Below, piece by piece: positions 53,103 to 62,866 of a stretch of 64,000 nt of DNA. Positions within the stretch are counted from its first letter, which is position 1; each line of letters opens with the position of its first letter. The notes below the pieces were generated by a model. The model had not been told where the DNA came from, did not search any database, and saw only the letters and a list, made by a program, of their open reading frames with translations. The stretch lies in NCBI RefSeq assembly GCF_900176365.1, contig NZ_FWXY01000011.1, forward strand, positions 107,312-171,311, read 5' to 3'. The translations under genes were made by a program, and so were the position numbers. Source of the stretch: Desulfocicer vacuolatum DSM 3385 (GTDB taxonomy: Bacteria > Desulfobacterota > Desulfobacteria > Desulfobacterales > Desulfobacteraceae).

Positions 53103-54158
53103 ATGATAAAGATGTTTCGGTCCTGGTTTGAGAAGTATTTTTCAGATCCCCAGGTTATTATTCTGGGGGTGATGCTGTTGGTTGGATTTTCCACGGTTTT
53201 TTTTCTGGGAAGTATGCTGATGCCTGTTTTCATAGGTGTTATCATTGCTTATCTGCTGGAGGGGATTGTCCAGCGCCTGCAATATTTAAAAGTTCCCAGA
53301 AAGGCCGGTATTCTCATTGTTTTTATCCTTTTTATCACCTGTTTTGTCATTACTGTGGTGGGGGTTTTTCCTCTTTTATCTCACCAGGTGGTGCAGTTTG
53401 TCCAGGAATTACCTTCCATGTTGACCAAAGGGCAAAAGGGACTCCAGGCGCTTTTAGAACAATATCCGGAACTCATCAGCCGGGCACAGATTGATGATCT
53501 CATGACCTCCATTGCATCGGAAATTTATAATCAGGTGCAACAAATTCTCTCCTTTTCCCTGGCATCGGTGAAAAATATTATTGTGATTATTGTTTATCTG
53601 GTGCTGGTGCCGTTGCTGATCTTTTTCTTTTTAAAGGACAAGGAGCTTATCCTGGACTGGTTAAAGGGCTTTTTGCCGGATAATCGGGACCTTTCAAAGC
53701 AGGTCTGGCACGAAGTGAATCTTGAGATAACTAACTACATCCGGGGGAAAATCTGGGAAATTCTCATTGTCTGGGGGGTGAGTTATATCACCTTTATCTC
53801 TTTTCAGTTAAAATTTTCTTTGCTGCTTTCCCTTTTTGTGGGCCTTTCCGTGTTAATCCCTTATATTGGTGCTGCTGTGATTTTTCTGCCCGTTGCTTTG
53901 GTGGCCTTTTTTCAGTGGGGATTTGTTCCCAAGACCGCCTGGCTCATGCTCTCCTATGGTATTCTCCAGGCTTTGGACGGTAACCTTCTGGTGCCGTTGC
54001 TTCTTTCCGGGGTGGTGAGTCTTCATCCAGTGGGCATCATTGTGGCGGTGTTGGTTTTTGGCGGATTGTGGGGGGGGTGGGGGCTTTTTCTGGCCATTCC
54101 ACTTGCCACCTTGGTGCATGCGGTTCTTAAGGCGTGGATGGGGAAACAGAATGCGTAA
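53103..54158 (+). CDS. AI-2E/PerM-family transporter-like membrane protein
   Basis: A 351-residue inner-membrane protein with seven to eight hydrophobic segments. The pattern is that of the AI-2E family transporters: MLMPVFIGVIIAYLLEGIVQ, KDKELILDWLKGFLPDNR, FVGLSVLIPYIGAAVIFLPVALVAF and LVPLLLSGVVSLHPVGIIVAVLVFGGLWGGWGLFLAIPL. The ATG at 53103 follows AGGGAAG; an upstream ATG at 53028 would add an unlikely tail. Substrate is uncertain: members include AI-2 exporters and Na+/H+ antiporters. It ends 24 bp before hsdR and appears to mark the edge of the restriction island. Confidence 0.88.
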   Translation: MIKMFRSWFEKYFSDPQVIILGVMLLVGFSTVFFLGSMLMPVFIGVIIAYLLEGIVQRLQYLKVPRKAGILIVFILFITCFVITVVGVFPLLSHQVVQFVQELPSMLTKGQKGLQALLEQYPELISRAQIDDLMTSIASEIYNQVQQILSFSLASVKNIIVIIVYLVLVPLLIFFFLKDKELILDWLKGFLPDNRDLSKQVWHEVNLEITNYIRGKIWEILIVWGVSYITFISFQLKFSLLLSLFVGLSVLIPYIGAAVIFLPVALVAFFQWGFVPKTAWLMLSYGILQALDGNLLVPLLLSGVVSLHPVGIIVAVLVFGGLWGGWGLFLAIPLATLVHAVLKAWMGKQNA

Positions 54159-54182
54159 ACTTACACTCTCCAAGGCAGGCAG

Positions 54183-57176
54183 ATGACTACCACAAAAGAA
54201 CAGCAGATTGAGCAAAAACTGATCAATAATCTGGTCGATCTCAAATACATTTACCGCAAAGATATCCGTGACCGTGATGCACTGGAAAACAATTTTAGAG
54301 ACAAATTTGAAGCACTCAACAAAGTTAAGCTAACGGATTCTGAATTTGTAAGGCTGCGGGATCAAATTGTCAGTTCGGATGTGTTTGCCGTTTCAAAAAT
54401 TTTGCGCGGCCTGAACAGCTTTGAGCGTGAAGACGGCACACCGCTTCACTATACATTGGTTAATATCAAGGAATGGTGCAAAAATACCTTTGAGGTGGTT
54501 AACCAGCTGCGTATCAACACGCAAAACAGTTTCCATCGTTATGACGTAATTTTGCTGATCAACGGGGTGCCCATTGTGCAGATTGAACTCAAGGCCCTGG
54601 ATGTCAGCCCCCGCCGCGCCATGCAGCAGATCGTTGATTATAAAAATGATCCCGGCAATGGCTATAGCAATACGCTGCTTTGCTTTGTGCAACTTTTTGT
54701 GGTGAGCAATCAAGCCAATACCTGGTATTTTGCCAATAACCATAGCCGGCACTTTAGTTTTGATGCTGATGAACGTTTTTTGCCTGTTTATCAATTTGCC
54801 GGGGAAGATAATCAAAAAATTGTCCACCTGGATGACTTCACAGAGCATTTTCTGGCCAAATGCACCCTGGCTGAAATGGTCAGCCGTTATATGGTGCTGG
54901 TTGCCAGCGAACAAAAACTCATGATGATGCGCCCCTATCAAGTATATGCAGTGCAGGCCATTGTGGAATGTATTCACCAGAACCGGGGCAATGGCTATAT
55001 TTGGCATACCACTGGCAGCGGCAAGACTCTGACATCTTTTAAGGCATCCACCCTTCTTAAGGATAATCCGGATATTGAAAAATGCCTTTTTGTGGTGGAT
55101 CGTAAAGACCTGGACCGTCAAACAAGAGAGGAGTTCAACAGATTTCAGGAAGGATGTGTAGAAGAAAACACCAACACTGAAAAACTGGTTCAACGTCTTA
55201 TTTCCAATGATTATGCCGACAAAGTTATTGTTACCACCATTCAGAAGCTTGGCATTGCCTTAAACAGCAGGAACAATGCCGATAATAAAAGCAAAAAGGG
55301 GCAAAGCTACAAGGAACGCCTGCAACCGTTAAGCAAAAAGCGTGTGGTGTTTATTTTTGATGAGTGTCACCGTTCTCAATTTGGAGAGAACCATAAGGCA
55401 ATTAAGGAATTTTTTCCCAATGCCCAGTTATTCGGTTTCACCGGCACGCCGATTTTTGAGACCAATTCCAGTTATCAGCAGATTGAGGGCCGGGAAGCCT
55501 CATTTAAAACCACAGAGGATCTCTTTCAAAAACGGCTCCACGCCTATACCATTACCCATGCCATTGAAGACCGCAATGTGCTGCGTTTTCATATCGACTA
55601 TTTCAAGGGTGAAGGCGATGTAAAACCAAAGTCCGGCGACACCCTGTCCCGGCAGGCAGTGGTGGAAACCATTTTAAAAAAACACCATGGTGCCACAGCA
55701 TGTAAAAAGTTCAATGCCATTCTCGCCACAGCCTCAATTAATGATGCCATTGAGTATCATCGTTTGTTCAAAGAAATTCAGGCCCAACCACAGGCAGAAG
55801 ATGACAGCTTTTTGCCCTTGAATATCGCCTGCGTCTTTTCTCCCCCCGCTGAAGGCAACAAGGATGTGCAGCAGTTACAAGAAGATCTGCCCCAGGAAAG
55901 GGTAGACAATGAAGAAGAGCCCAATATAAAGAAAGAAGCACTAAAAGAGATCATCGCCGACTATAATGAAAAATATGGTACCAACCATCACATTAATAAT
56001 TTTGATCTTTATTACCAGGATGTACAAAAGCGCATCAAAGATCAACAATACCCGAACAGCGATCTGGCCCATAGTCAAAAGATAGATATTATAATTGTGG
56101 TGGATATGCTTCTCACCGGTTTTGATTCTAAATATTTAAATACTTTGTATGTGGATAAAAATCTTAAATACCACGGTTTGATTCAGGCATTTTCCCGCAC
56201 GAACCGGGTGTTGAATGACACCAAGCCCTATGGCAATGTGCTGGAGTTTCGGGGTCAGGACAGTGCCGTTGATGAGGCGATTGCCCTGTTCTCCGGTGAA
56301 GATGCCCAGCGTTCCAAAGAAATCTGGCTGGTGGATGCCGCTCCCAAAGTCATCGAGCAACTGAAAAAGGCAGTCAGCAGCCTGAATGAATTCATGCAGT
56401 CCCAGGGGCTGGAATGTGCACCGGAACAGGTGGCCAACCTTAAAGGCGATGACGCCCGGGCCCAATTTGTTAATTCATTTAAGGAAGTGCAGCGTTTAAA
56501 AACACAACTTGATCAATATACAGATCTGACTCCGGAAGAAAGCAGCAACATCGAACAGGTCATACCCGAAGATCAAATGCTTGCCTTTCGCGGGGTATAT
56601 CTTGATACTGCCCAGAAGCTTAAAGCCCGGCAAGACAAGGGCGGAGACGAGTCTGACCCCATACAGCAGCTTGATTTTGAATTTGTACTCTTTGCCTCCG
56701 CCGTGATTGATTACGACTATATCATGGGGCTGATATCCCGCTACAGCCAGGGCACTCCCCAAAAACAGAAGATGACCCGCAGGCAACTTGTCGGCCTGCT
56801 CTCCTCCACTGCCAATTTCATGGAAGAGCGTGAGGAGATGATTGCCTATATCGACACGTTGAAGGCAGGCGAAGGGCTGAGTGAGCAAGCCATACGTGAG
56901 GGATATGAAGCCTTTAAGGCTGAACAATTCACCGGTCAACTGGCGCAAATCTCAAAAATGCATAAATTGGAAATCCATACACTCCAAATGTTTGTGGACG
57001 GTATTATGGATCGCATGATTTTTGACGGTGAACAACTGACTGACCTGCTTTCTCCCCAGGAACTGGGCTGGAAAGAGCGCAGAAAAAAAGAGCTGGCATT
57101 GATGGCTGATTTGATGCCCCTGCTTAAAAAACTTGCCCAGGGGCGTGAAATTTCGGGGTTGGACGCATATGAATGA
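54183..57176 (+). CDS. hsdR: Type I restriction enzyme R subunit (endonuclease and translocase)
   Basis: Translocates and cuts unmodified DNA in complex with HsdM and HsdS. The 997-residue protein has the N-terminal PD-(D/E)xK nuclease (RYDVILLINGVPIVQIELKA, about residues 120-138). The superfamily 2 helicase motor follows: motif I HTTGSGKT (~276), motif II FDECHR (~391), motif III FGFTGTPIF and motif VI QAFSRTNRV. The helical C-terminal assembly domain comes last. A weak AGGCAG site precedes the ATG. It opens the hsd operon and reads through intact. No A/B repeat is found in or after it. Confidence 0.96.
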   Translation: MTTTKEQQIEQKLINNLVDLKYIYRKDIRDRDALENNFRDKFEALNKVKLTDSEFVRLRDQIVSSDVFAVSKILRGLNSFEREDGTPLHYTLVNIKEWCKNTFEVVNQLRINTQNSFHRYDVILLINGVPIVQIELKALDVSPRRAMQQIVDYKNDPGNGYSNTLLCFVQLFVVSNQANTWYFANNHSRHFSFDADERFLPVYQFAGEDNQKIVHLDDFTEHFLAKCTLAEMVSRYMVLVASEQKLMMMRPYQVYAVQAIVECIHQNRGNGYIWHTTGSGKTLTSFKASTLLKDNPDIEKCLFVVDRKDLDRQTREEFNRFQEGCVEENTNTEKLVQRLISNDYADKVIVTTIQKLGIALNSRNNADNKSKKGQSYKERLQPLSKKRVVFIFDECHRSQFGENHKAIKEFFPNAQLFGFTGTPIFETNSSYQQIEGREASFKTTEDLFQKRLHAYTITHAIEDRNVLRFHIDYFKGEGDVKPKSGDTLSRQAVVETILKKHHGATACKKFNAILATASINDAIEYHRLFKEIQAQPQAEDDSFLPLNIACVFSPPAEGNKDVQQLQEDLPQERVDNEEEPNIKKEALKEIIADYNEKYGTNHHINNFDLYYQDVQKRIKDQQYPNSDLAHSQKIDIIIVVDMLLTGFDSKYLNTLYVDKNLKYHGLIQAFSRTNRVLNDTKPYGNVLEFRGQDSAVDEAIALFSGEDAQRSKEIWLVDAAPKVIEQLKKAVSSLNEFMQSQGLECAPEQVANLKGDDARAQFVNSFKEVQRLKTQLDQYTDLTPEESSNIEQVIPEDQMLAFRGVYLDTAQKLKARQDKGGDESDPIQQLDFEFVLFASAVIDYDYIMGLISRYSQGTPQKQKMTRRQLVGLLSSTANFMEEREEMIAYIDTLKAGEGLSEQAIREGYEAFKAEQFTGQLAQISKMHKLEIHTLQMFVDGIMDRMIFDGEQLTDLLSPQELGWKERRKKELALMADLMPLLKKLAQGREISGLDAYE

Positions 57177-57305
57177 TAAAATTCGGAAAAACGGGTTGTA
57201 TACGCAATATTGCCGGATAGGTTATTGCTAATAAATTTATTTTCGGCAGACTTGACGCAAAAATGGCATTGCTTTAAGCAACGATTGACAAGGAGGCATT
57301 ACCGG

Positions 57306-57716
57306 ATGTCAAACAACCTTATTTATATGATGACAGAGAATTTCCAAAATTTTGGCCTGATTCGAAGCAAAGGAGATCAGGCTCTCTTTGGCAAAACCAC
57401 CAGAGCTATGAAAGCACAATGGCGGGTTCCCAATAATCGCCCCTTGGCAGATTTCGCCCCCACCATTATTTTGAAGGCCAAAGACTTTGCCACCGAGATC
57501 ACCATCCACAATGCCCGTGAACAAAGTATGAGCACCGAACCTCAAATATCCCAAGAGCATGTCACCAATAATCAGGCGGTAAGGCACACCCTGCTCAATC
57601 GGGGTATTCGTCCGGAAAATTTATTACCTGCAGAGGATGTGAAAAAAGTTGAGCGTCGTTTGGTATCAGCAGGAAAAAAAGTGATCAAAAATCCAGCCAG
57701 GTTGGAGGATAAATGA
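57306..57716 (+). CDS. DinD-like C-terminal fragment
   Basis: A 136-residue protein matching the C-terminal part of DinD (DNA-damage-inducible protein D) family proteins. Visible features are NFQNFGLIRSKGDQALFG, LADFAPTIILKAKDFATEIT, QEHVTNNQAVRHTLLNRGIRPENL and PAEDVKKVERR. Full family members are about 280 residues with an N-terminal BRO/KilA-like domain, which is absent here. A good AAGGAGG site precedes the ATG, so the short protein may still be made. The neighbouring frame from 57210 does not restore the missing domain. DinD-like genes often sit inside type I restriction loci. Its stop overlaps the hsdS start in ATGA. Confidence 0.75.
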   Translation: MSNNLIYMMTENFQNFGLIRSKGDQALFGKTTRAMKAQWRVPNNRPLADFAPTIILKAKDFATEITIHNAREQSMSTEPQISQEHVTNNQAVRHTLLNRGIRPENLLPAEDVKKVERRLVSAGKKVIKNPARLEDK

Positions 57717-58975
57717 CACAAAAGAAAACAACACACCACAATATCCCCAAACTACGTTTTCCCGAATTTCGGTATATGGGGGGATGGGATGGAAAAAAAA
57801 TCAATGAGTTTCTAACTGAAAGTCGCATTAAAGGCAGTAAAGGTGATATTGCAAAAAAAATTACTGTAAAACTTTGGGGCAAAGGAGTCTTTAAAAAGGA
57901 AGGACTAAAAGGAAGTGTAAACACACAATACTATCGTCGTAAAAAGGGACAGTTCATTTATAGTAAACTTGACTTTCTCAATCAAGCCTTTGGTCTTATT
58001 CCCGCACACCTCGATAACTATGAGTCCACAGTAGATCTTCCTTGCTTCGATATAAGGGATGGTATTGATCCAACATTTTTGTTGGAGTATGTGCAACGTA
58101 AGAGGTTCTATAAAAAATTGGGAGATATAGCTGACGGTAGCCGTAAGGCTAAACGTATTCATGCTGATACGTTTCTAAATTTTTCGATTTTTTTGCCATC
58201 ACTAATAGAACAAAGAAAAATTGCCGACTGCCTTTCTTCCATCGACGAACTGATAAGCATCCAAACACAAAAGCTCGACACTCTCAAGGCTTATAAAAAA
58301 GGACTGATGCAGCAGCTTTTTCCGGCAGAAGGCGAAACGGTCCCCAAACTACGTTTTCCAGAATTTAAGAATGCGGAAGCTTGGGAGGAAAAAAAAATGG
58401 CAGATGTGTGTATTAAAATTATGGATGGAACCCATTTTTCTCCAAAATCAAAGATTGGATCTCATCTTTATTTAACTTCTAAAAATATACGCAATGGGTT
58501 AGTAGATCTTTCCAATATTTCTTATATTTCATCCGAAGAGCATGAAATAATATACAGTAAATGTCCAGTTAAGAAGTATGATGTATTACTAACAAAAGAC
58601 GGTGCAAATACAGGGAATTGTGCGCTCAATCATCTCGATATTGAATTCTCGTTATTATCTAGTGTGGCCGTACTTCGTGGAAATCCTCTATTGATTGATA
58701 AGAATTTTTTATATTATTTAATAGATTCGGAAAAAATTCAAAGACTTATAATTAATTCTGTCTCTGGTCAAGCAATAACAAGGATTACTCTTAAAAAAAT
58801 AGCTGCCTACTCAATTTCATTACCAACCAATAAAGAACAAAAAAAAATCGCCGATTGCCTTGTTCCCCTTGATGAATTGATCTACGCTCAAGCCCAAAAG
58901 CTCGAAACCCTCAAACTCCATAAAAAAGGACTGATGCAGCAGCTTTTCCCATCCACTGACGAGGTTAATGGATGA
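57713..58975 (+). CDS. hsdS: Type I restriction-modification specificity subunit
   Basis: Determines the DNA target of both restriction and methylation. The 420-residue protein has two variable target-recognition domains, each followed by a conserved spacer helix. The first repeat (QRKIADCLSSIDELI, KKGLMQQLFPA) lies near residues 163-205 and the second (KKIADCLVPLDELI, KKGLMQQLFPS) near 375-415. The PKLRFPEF entry motif occurs at residues 10-17 and again near 210. Base composition is markedly more AT-rich than in flanking genes, as is common for exchanged recognition domains. Its target sequence cannot be read from the protein. Confidence 0.95.
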   Translation: MTQKKTTHHNIPKLRFPEFRYMGGWDGKKINEFLTESRIKGSKGDIAKKITVKLWGKGVFKKEGLKGSVNTQYYRRKKGQFIYSKLDFLNQAFGLIPAHLDNYESTVDLPCFDIRDGIDPTFLLEYVQRKRFYKKLGDIADGSRKAKRIHADTFLNFSIFLPSLIEQRKIADCLSSIDELISIQTQKLDTLKAYKKGLMQQLFPAEGETVPKLRFPEFKNAEAWEEKKMADVCIKIMDGTHFSPKSKIGSHLYLTSKNIRNGLVDLSNISYISSEEHEIIYSKCPVKKYDVLLTKDGANTGNCALNHLDIEFSLLSSVAVLRGNPLLIDKNFLYYLIDSEKIQRLIINSVSGQAITRITLKKIAAYSISLPTNKEQKKIADCLVPLDELIYAQAQKLETLKLHKKGLMQQLFPSTDEVNG

Positions 58976-60072
58976 GCAATAACCCCAAAATTCATACATA
59001 CAAGACATTGCCGAGTCTCATTACCAGGCTACGGGACGATCTGAACAATAAGGATTTTGTCTTGCTCTACGCCTATAACTGTACAGGCAAAACCCGAATA
59101 TCCATGGAATTCAAGGAATGGGGCAAAAGAAAAAGGGGTATTGAGCGCGATACGCTCTATTTCAACGCCTACACGGAGGACCTGTTTCATTGGCACAATG
59201 ATCTGGAGAACGATAACGAGCGTTATTTAAAGATCAATGCTGATTCTAATTTTTTTAACGGATTCAAGGAGCTGGCACTGGAAAATAAAATTCGACCTTA
59301 TTTACATCGCTATGCTGATTTTGAATTTATCATTGATTATGAACGCTGGATCATCACTTTTTCACACGGCGATGCGGATCATATCAAAATTTCCCGTGGT
59401 GAAGAAAATATTTTTATCTGGTGTATTTTCCTGGCGATTTGTGAATTGACCATTGACGGTTTAGGGGCTTATGACTGGGTCAAATATCTTTATATAGATG
59501 ATCCAATATCATCCCTTGATGACAACAACGCCATTGCCGTGGCCAGTGATCTGGCACAACTGCTCAAAAAAGACAGAGGGCACTTAAAGACGGTGATTTC
59601 ATCTCATCATGGCCTTTTTTTCAATGTGATGTGCCACGAGTTGAAAAGATTAGGGCATAAAAAATATTTTTTACATCGAAAGAGTGGTTCAGACACCTAT
59701 ACCCTTAGACCAACTAATGACACGCCTTTTTTTAACCATATTGCCATGCTCAGCGAACTGCAACAGGCATCGGAGTCGGGCAAACTCTACACCCACCATT
59801 TTAATATGTTGCGCAATATCCTTGAAAAAACCGCCACCTTTTTTGGCTTTGATGATTTTTCCCATTGTATCAAAGGTGTGGACGATGAAATTTTGTATGC
59901 CCGTGCGCTGAACCTGCTTAGCCATGGAGGATATTCTGTTTATGAACCACGGGAAATGGTGGATGACACCAAGGAACTTTTTAAAAAAATCCTATCAGCT
60001 TTTCTGAATCGCTATCGTTTTGATCTGCCGGAACTGATTATTGAACAAAATCCACAAGAGAATCAATCATGA
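58972..60072 (+). CDS. PrrC-like ABC-ATPase, candidate restriction-guarded anticodon nuclease
   Basis: A 366-residue protein between hsdS and hsdM, overlapping both by 4 bp. The N-terminal ATPase has a modified Walker A YAYNCTGKT (33-41), a signature-like ISRGEENIF (~140), Walker B YLYIDDPISSLDD (~172-184) and a switch His in ISSHHG. The C-terminal part (FNMLRNILEKT, NLLSHGG) carries Arg281, Glu285 and His318. The Arg-x3-Glu then His layout, with nearly the same spacing, is that reported for the catalytic triad of the tRNA-Lys anticodon nuclease PrrC. PrrC is held silent by type I enzymes and released when a phage inhibits them. The nuclease assignment is inference from motif and locus. The length is close to PrrC. 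Confidence 0.8.
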   Translation: MSNNPKIHTYKTLPSLITRLRDDLNNKDFVLLYAYNCTGKTRISMEFKEWGKRKRGIERDTLYFNAYTEDLFHWHNDLENDNERYLKINADSNFFNGFKELALENKIRPYLHRYADFEFIIDYERWIITFSHGDADHIKISRGEENIFIWCIFLAICELTIDGLGAYDWVKYLYIDDPISSLDDNNAIAVASDLAQLLKKDRGHLKTVISSHHGLFFNVMCHELKRLGHKKYFLHRKSGSDTYTLRPTNDTPFFNHIAMLSELQQASESGKLYTHHFNMLRNILEKTATFFGFDDFSHCIKGVDDEILYARALNLLSHGGYSVYEPREMVDDTKELFKKILSAFLNRYRFDLPELIIEQNPQENQS

Positions 60073-61676
60073 CTAAACAAGACCAAGAAGAACTGGGTAA
60101 AACCCTCTGGGACATTGCCAATCAATTACGCGGTGCCATGAACGCGGACGATTTTCGTGATTATATGCTTTCATTCCTTTTTTTGCGGTATCTGTCAGAT
60201 AACTATGAAGCCGCCGCAAAAAAGGAACTGGGGCGGGATTACCCAAAAATAAAAGCCGATGATAAGCGTTCACCTTTGAGCATCTGGTATGCTGAAAACC
60301 AGGAGGATATCAACGCCTTTGAGGAGCAGATGCGGCGCAAGGTGCACTATGTTATTGAACCGGATTTTCTGTGGAGCAATATCGCTGAACTGGCACGAAT
60401 TCAGGATGAAGTGTTACTTCACACCTTGCAGGAAGGTTTTAAGTACATTGAAAATAAATCCTTTGCCAGCACCTTTGGGGGGTTGTTTTCAGAGATCAAT
60501 CTGGATTCGGAAAAACTCGGCAAAAACTACACCGATCGCAATGCCAAGCTGTGTACCATTATTACCAAAATTGCCCAGGGCATTGCCGCATTTTCCACCG
60601 GCAGCGATGTGCTGGGTGATGCCTATGAGTATCTGATTGGGCAATTTGCCGCAGGATCAGGTAAAAAGGCGGGTGAGTTTTACACGCCCCAGCAAATTTC
60701 CAGCATTCTTTCGGCCATTGTTACCCTGGACAGTCAAAATCCCACCACAGGTAAAAAGAAAAAATTGAATAAGGTGCTGGATTTTGCATGTGGTTCCGGT
60801 TCTTTGCTGCTCAATGTCCGTAATCAACTGGGACAACATGGCATTGGCAAGATTTTCGGCCAGGAAAAAAATATCACCACCTACAACCTGGCGCGCATGA
60901 ATATGTTGCTGCATGGGGTGAAGGACTCGGAATTTGAGATTCATCACGGTGATTCATTAATCAATGACTGGGATATTCTGGAAGAAGAAAATCCCGCTAA
61001 AAAACAACATTTTGATGCTGTGGTTGCCAATCCTCCTTTCAGCTACCGCTGGCAACCTGGGGATGCATTGGGGGAAGATTTTCGCTTTAAGAATTATGGG
61101 CTGGCCCCTAAATCTGCCGCTGATTTTGCTTTTTTGCTGCACGGTTTTCACTTTTTGGCCAAAGAAGGCACCATGGCCATCATTTTGCCCCATGGTGTGT
61201 TGTTTCGTGGCGGTGCCGAGGCAAAGATCAGGCGAAAATTGTTGGAAGACGGCAATATCGACACCGTGATTGGCCTGCCTGCCAAGTTGTTTTTTTCCAC
61301 CGGCATTCCGGTGTGCATTCTGGTGTTAAAAAAATGCAAACAACCTGATAATGTGCTGTTTATAAATGCCAGTGAGAATTTTGAGAAAGGTAAACGCCAG
61401 AACCTACTGTTGCCGGAGCACATTGAAAAAATTGTGGATACCTACCAACACCGTAAAGAAGAAAAACGCTATTCCCGGTGCGTGTCCATGGAAGAAATTG
61501 AGAAAAACGATTATAACCTGAATATATCTCGCTATATCAGCACGGCTAAACCAGAGCAAATAATTAAACTTGATGAAGTCCATGCAAAACTGGTTGATTT
61601 AGAAAAAGAGATAACATTGGCCAAGAATAAACATAATGAATATCTCAAAGAGCTTGGATTACCTTTGTTGCCTTAG
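60069..61676 (+). CDS. hsdM: Type I restriction-modification DNA methyltransferase subunit
   Basis: Methylates adenine N6 within the site chosen by HsdS. The 535-residue protein has the HsdM N-terminal helical domain (DQEELGKTLWDIANQLRGAMNADDFRDYMLSFLFLRYL). The methylase core carries the SAM motif DFACGSGSLLLNV (~237) and catalytic motif IV NPPF (~319). GEFYTPQQISSIL lies just before the SAM motif, as expected. The start overlaps the PrrC-like gene stop. Length and motifs are complete, so the modification function appears intact. Confidence 0.96.
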   Translation: MTKQDQEELGKTLWDIANQLRGAMNADDFRDYMLSFLFLRYLSDNYEAAAKKELGRDYPKIKADDKRSPLSIWYAENQEDINAFEEQMRRKVHYVIEPDFLWSNIAELARIQDEVLLHTLQEGFKYIENKSFASTFGGLFSEINLDSEKLGKNYTDRNAKLCTIITKIAQGIAAFSTGSDVLGDAYEYLIGQFAAGSGKKAGEFYTPQQISSILSAIVTLDSQNPTTGKKKKLNKVLDFACGSGSLLLNVRNQLGQHGIGKIFGQEKNITTYNLARMNMLLHGVKDSEFEIHHGDSLINDWDILEEENPAKKQHFDAVVANPPFSYRWQPGDALGEDFRFKNYGLAPKSAADFAFLLHGFHFLAKEGTMAIILPHGVLFRGGAEAKIRRKLLEDGNIDTVIGLPAKLFFSTGIPVCILVLKKCKQPDNVLFINASENFEKGKRQNLLLPEHIEKIVDTYQHRKEEKRYSRCVSMEEIEKNDYNLNISRYISTAKPEQIIKLDEVHAKLVDLEKEITLAKNKHNEYLKELGLPLLP

Positions 61677-61735
61677 TTTTAAAAAAGGTGTTTGTCACTA
61701 TCCTGGGCAATCAAAAAATTCGGAGGCATGCTTGG

Positions 61736-62866
61736 ATGAATGAACGATTAGTCATATCGACAATTAATTTAAAAAAATATAAAAATTTAAAATTTGCCCC
61801 GGATGGATTGAATTTAAACGATCTCAACATTCTGATAGGTCCAAACGGGTCGGGGAAAAGCAACCTTTTAAGTGTTGTAAATTTTATAAGTCAGTCAACA
61901 ATCCAAGGTAAGGATCAAGCTTCGGATCTTTCAGAGTTTGAAAAAGCGGTCATAGAACTGGGGGACAGCATGATGATTGATGCCACCCTTGATCTCCCGG
62001 ATATTGTCCGTATTGAGTGTGAGTTTTCCCGGCACCACAATCCAGATACCGTGTACTCTTTTATTCTTGATATATTGGTTAAAGGAAGAGAAGGCCTCTC
62101 CCCTGTTATCAAACGTGAAATTCTTTCCCAGCCAGATGTGAAAAAGGATAAAGAACAACCTTTTTATTTTTACAAGGCCCATGATTTGGAGAGCGGAAAA
62201 GGCGTTGTATCAGCGTATAACAGCCCCCCCGGCGGTGTGACTTATTTTGAAAAATTGGAATCCATACCGGTCAACAGGTTGCTTTTTTCAACCATTCCGG
62301 AATTGCTTGAAAAAACGTCCCTTTCTCCAGAACAAACCCCTGTGTATGAAATTCGCAGAAAACTTGCGGATTTTATTTCCGGCTGGAGATTTTACAATGC
62401 CAATGAAATGAATCTCAAGGACATTCGAGAATCAGAACCTAAGATCACCGGTCATACTGAAACCTATCTTTTACCGTCAGGGGAAAATCTGCCCTCAGTT
62501 TTTGACAGTTTATGCCAAGTTGATTTCACATTTGAAGAAATTATAAATCAAGAATTGAGAAAAATTCTTCCCACTTCAAGAAAGATCAGAGCTGTTCGAT
62601 CAGGCAGATTGAGGCTCATGATAGAGTGGCACCTTGAAGGCATAGCCCATGGCCTTCATTTGAGCGACATGTCAGACGGTACGGTTCGAATGTTGTGCTG
62701 GGCCGTGATTTTGTTATCCCCTAAACCTAAAACAAGCGTGTTCATTAAAGTTCGATCGCGGACAGCTTCGATATTCTTAAAAGGATACCTTTGTAGCATA
62801 ATTGAAAAAAACAAGAAAAAAAAGAGCGCAACTCTCCCTGAGAAATATTTGTGTTACAATTTTTAA
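61736..62866 (+). pseudogene. Nucleotide-binding ATPase (AAA_21/OLD-like), 3' end replaced by an insertion sequence
   Basis: Begins as a RecF/SMC-like ATPase: INLKKYKNLKFAPDGLNLNDLNILIGPNGSGKSNLLSVV with Walker A around residues 35-42, and later LSDMSDGTVRMLCWAVILLSPKP, the signature-loop region. The next residues in intact relatives would be a Walker B DEPE motif. Here VFI is followed by unrelated KVRSRTASIFLKG and a Lys-rich tail. The break falls close to base 62746, where I infer the insertion sequence begins. The remaining part should lie beyond the window. The start at 61736 follows GGAGG. It sits 59 bp after hsdM and was probably an accessory defence gene; as it stands it lacks Walker B and should be inactive. 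Confidence 0.78.
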
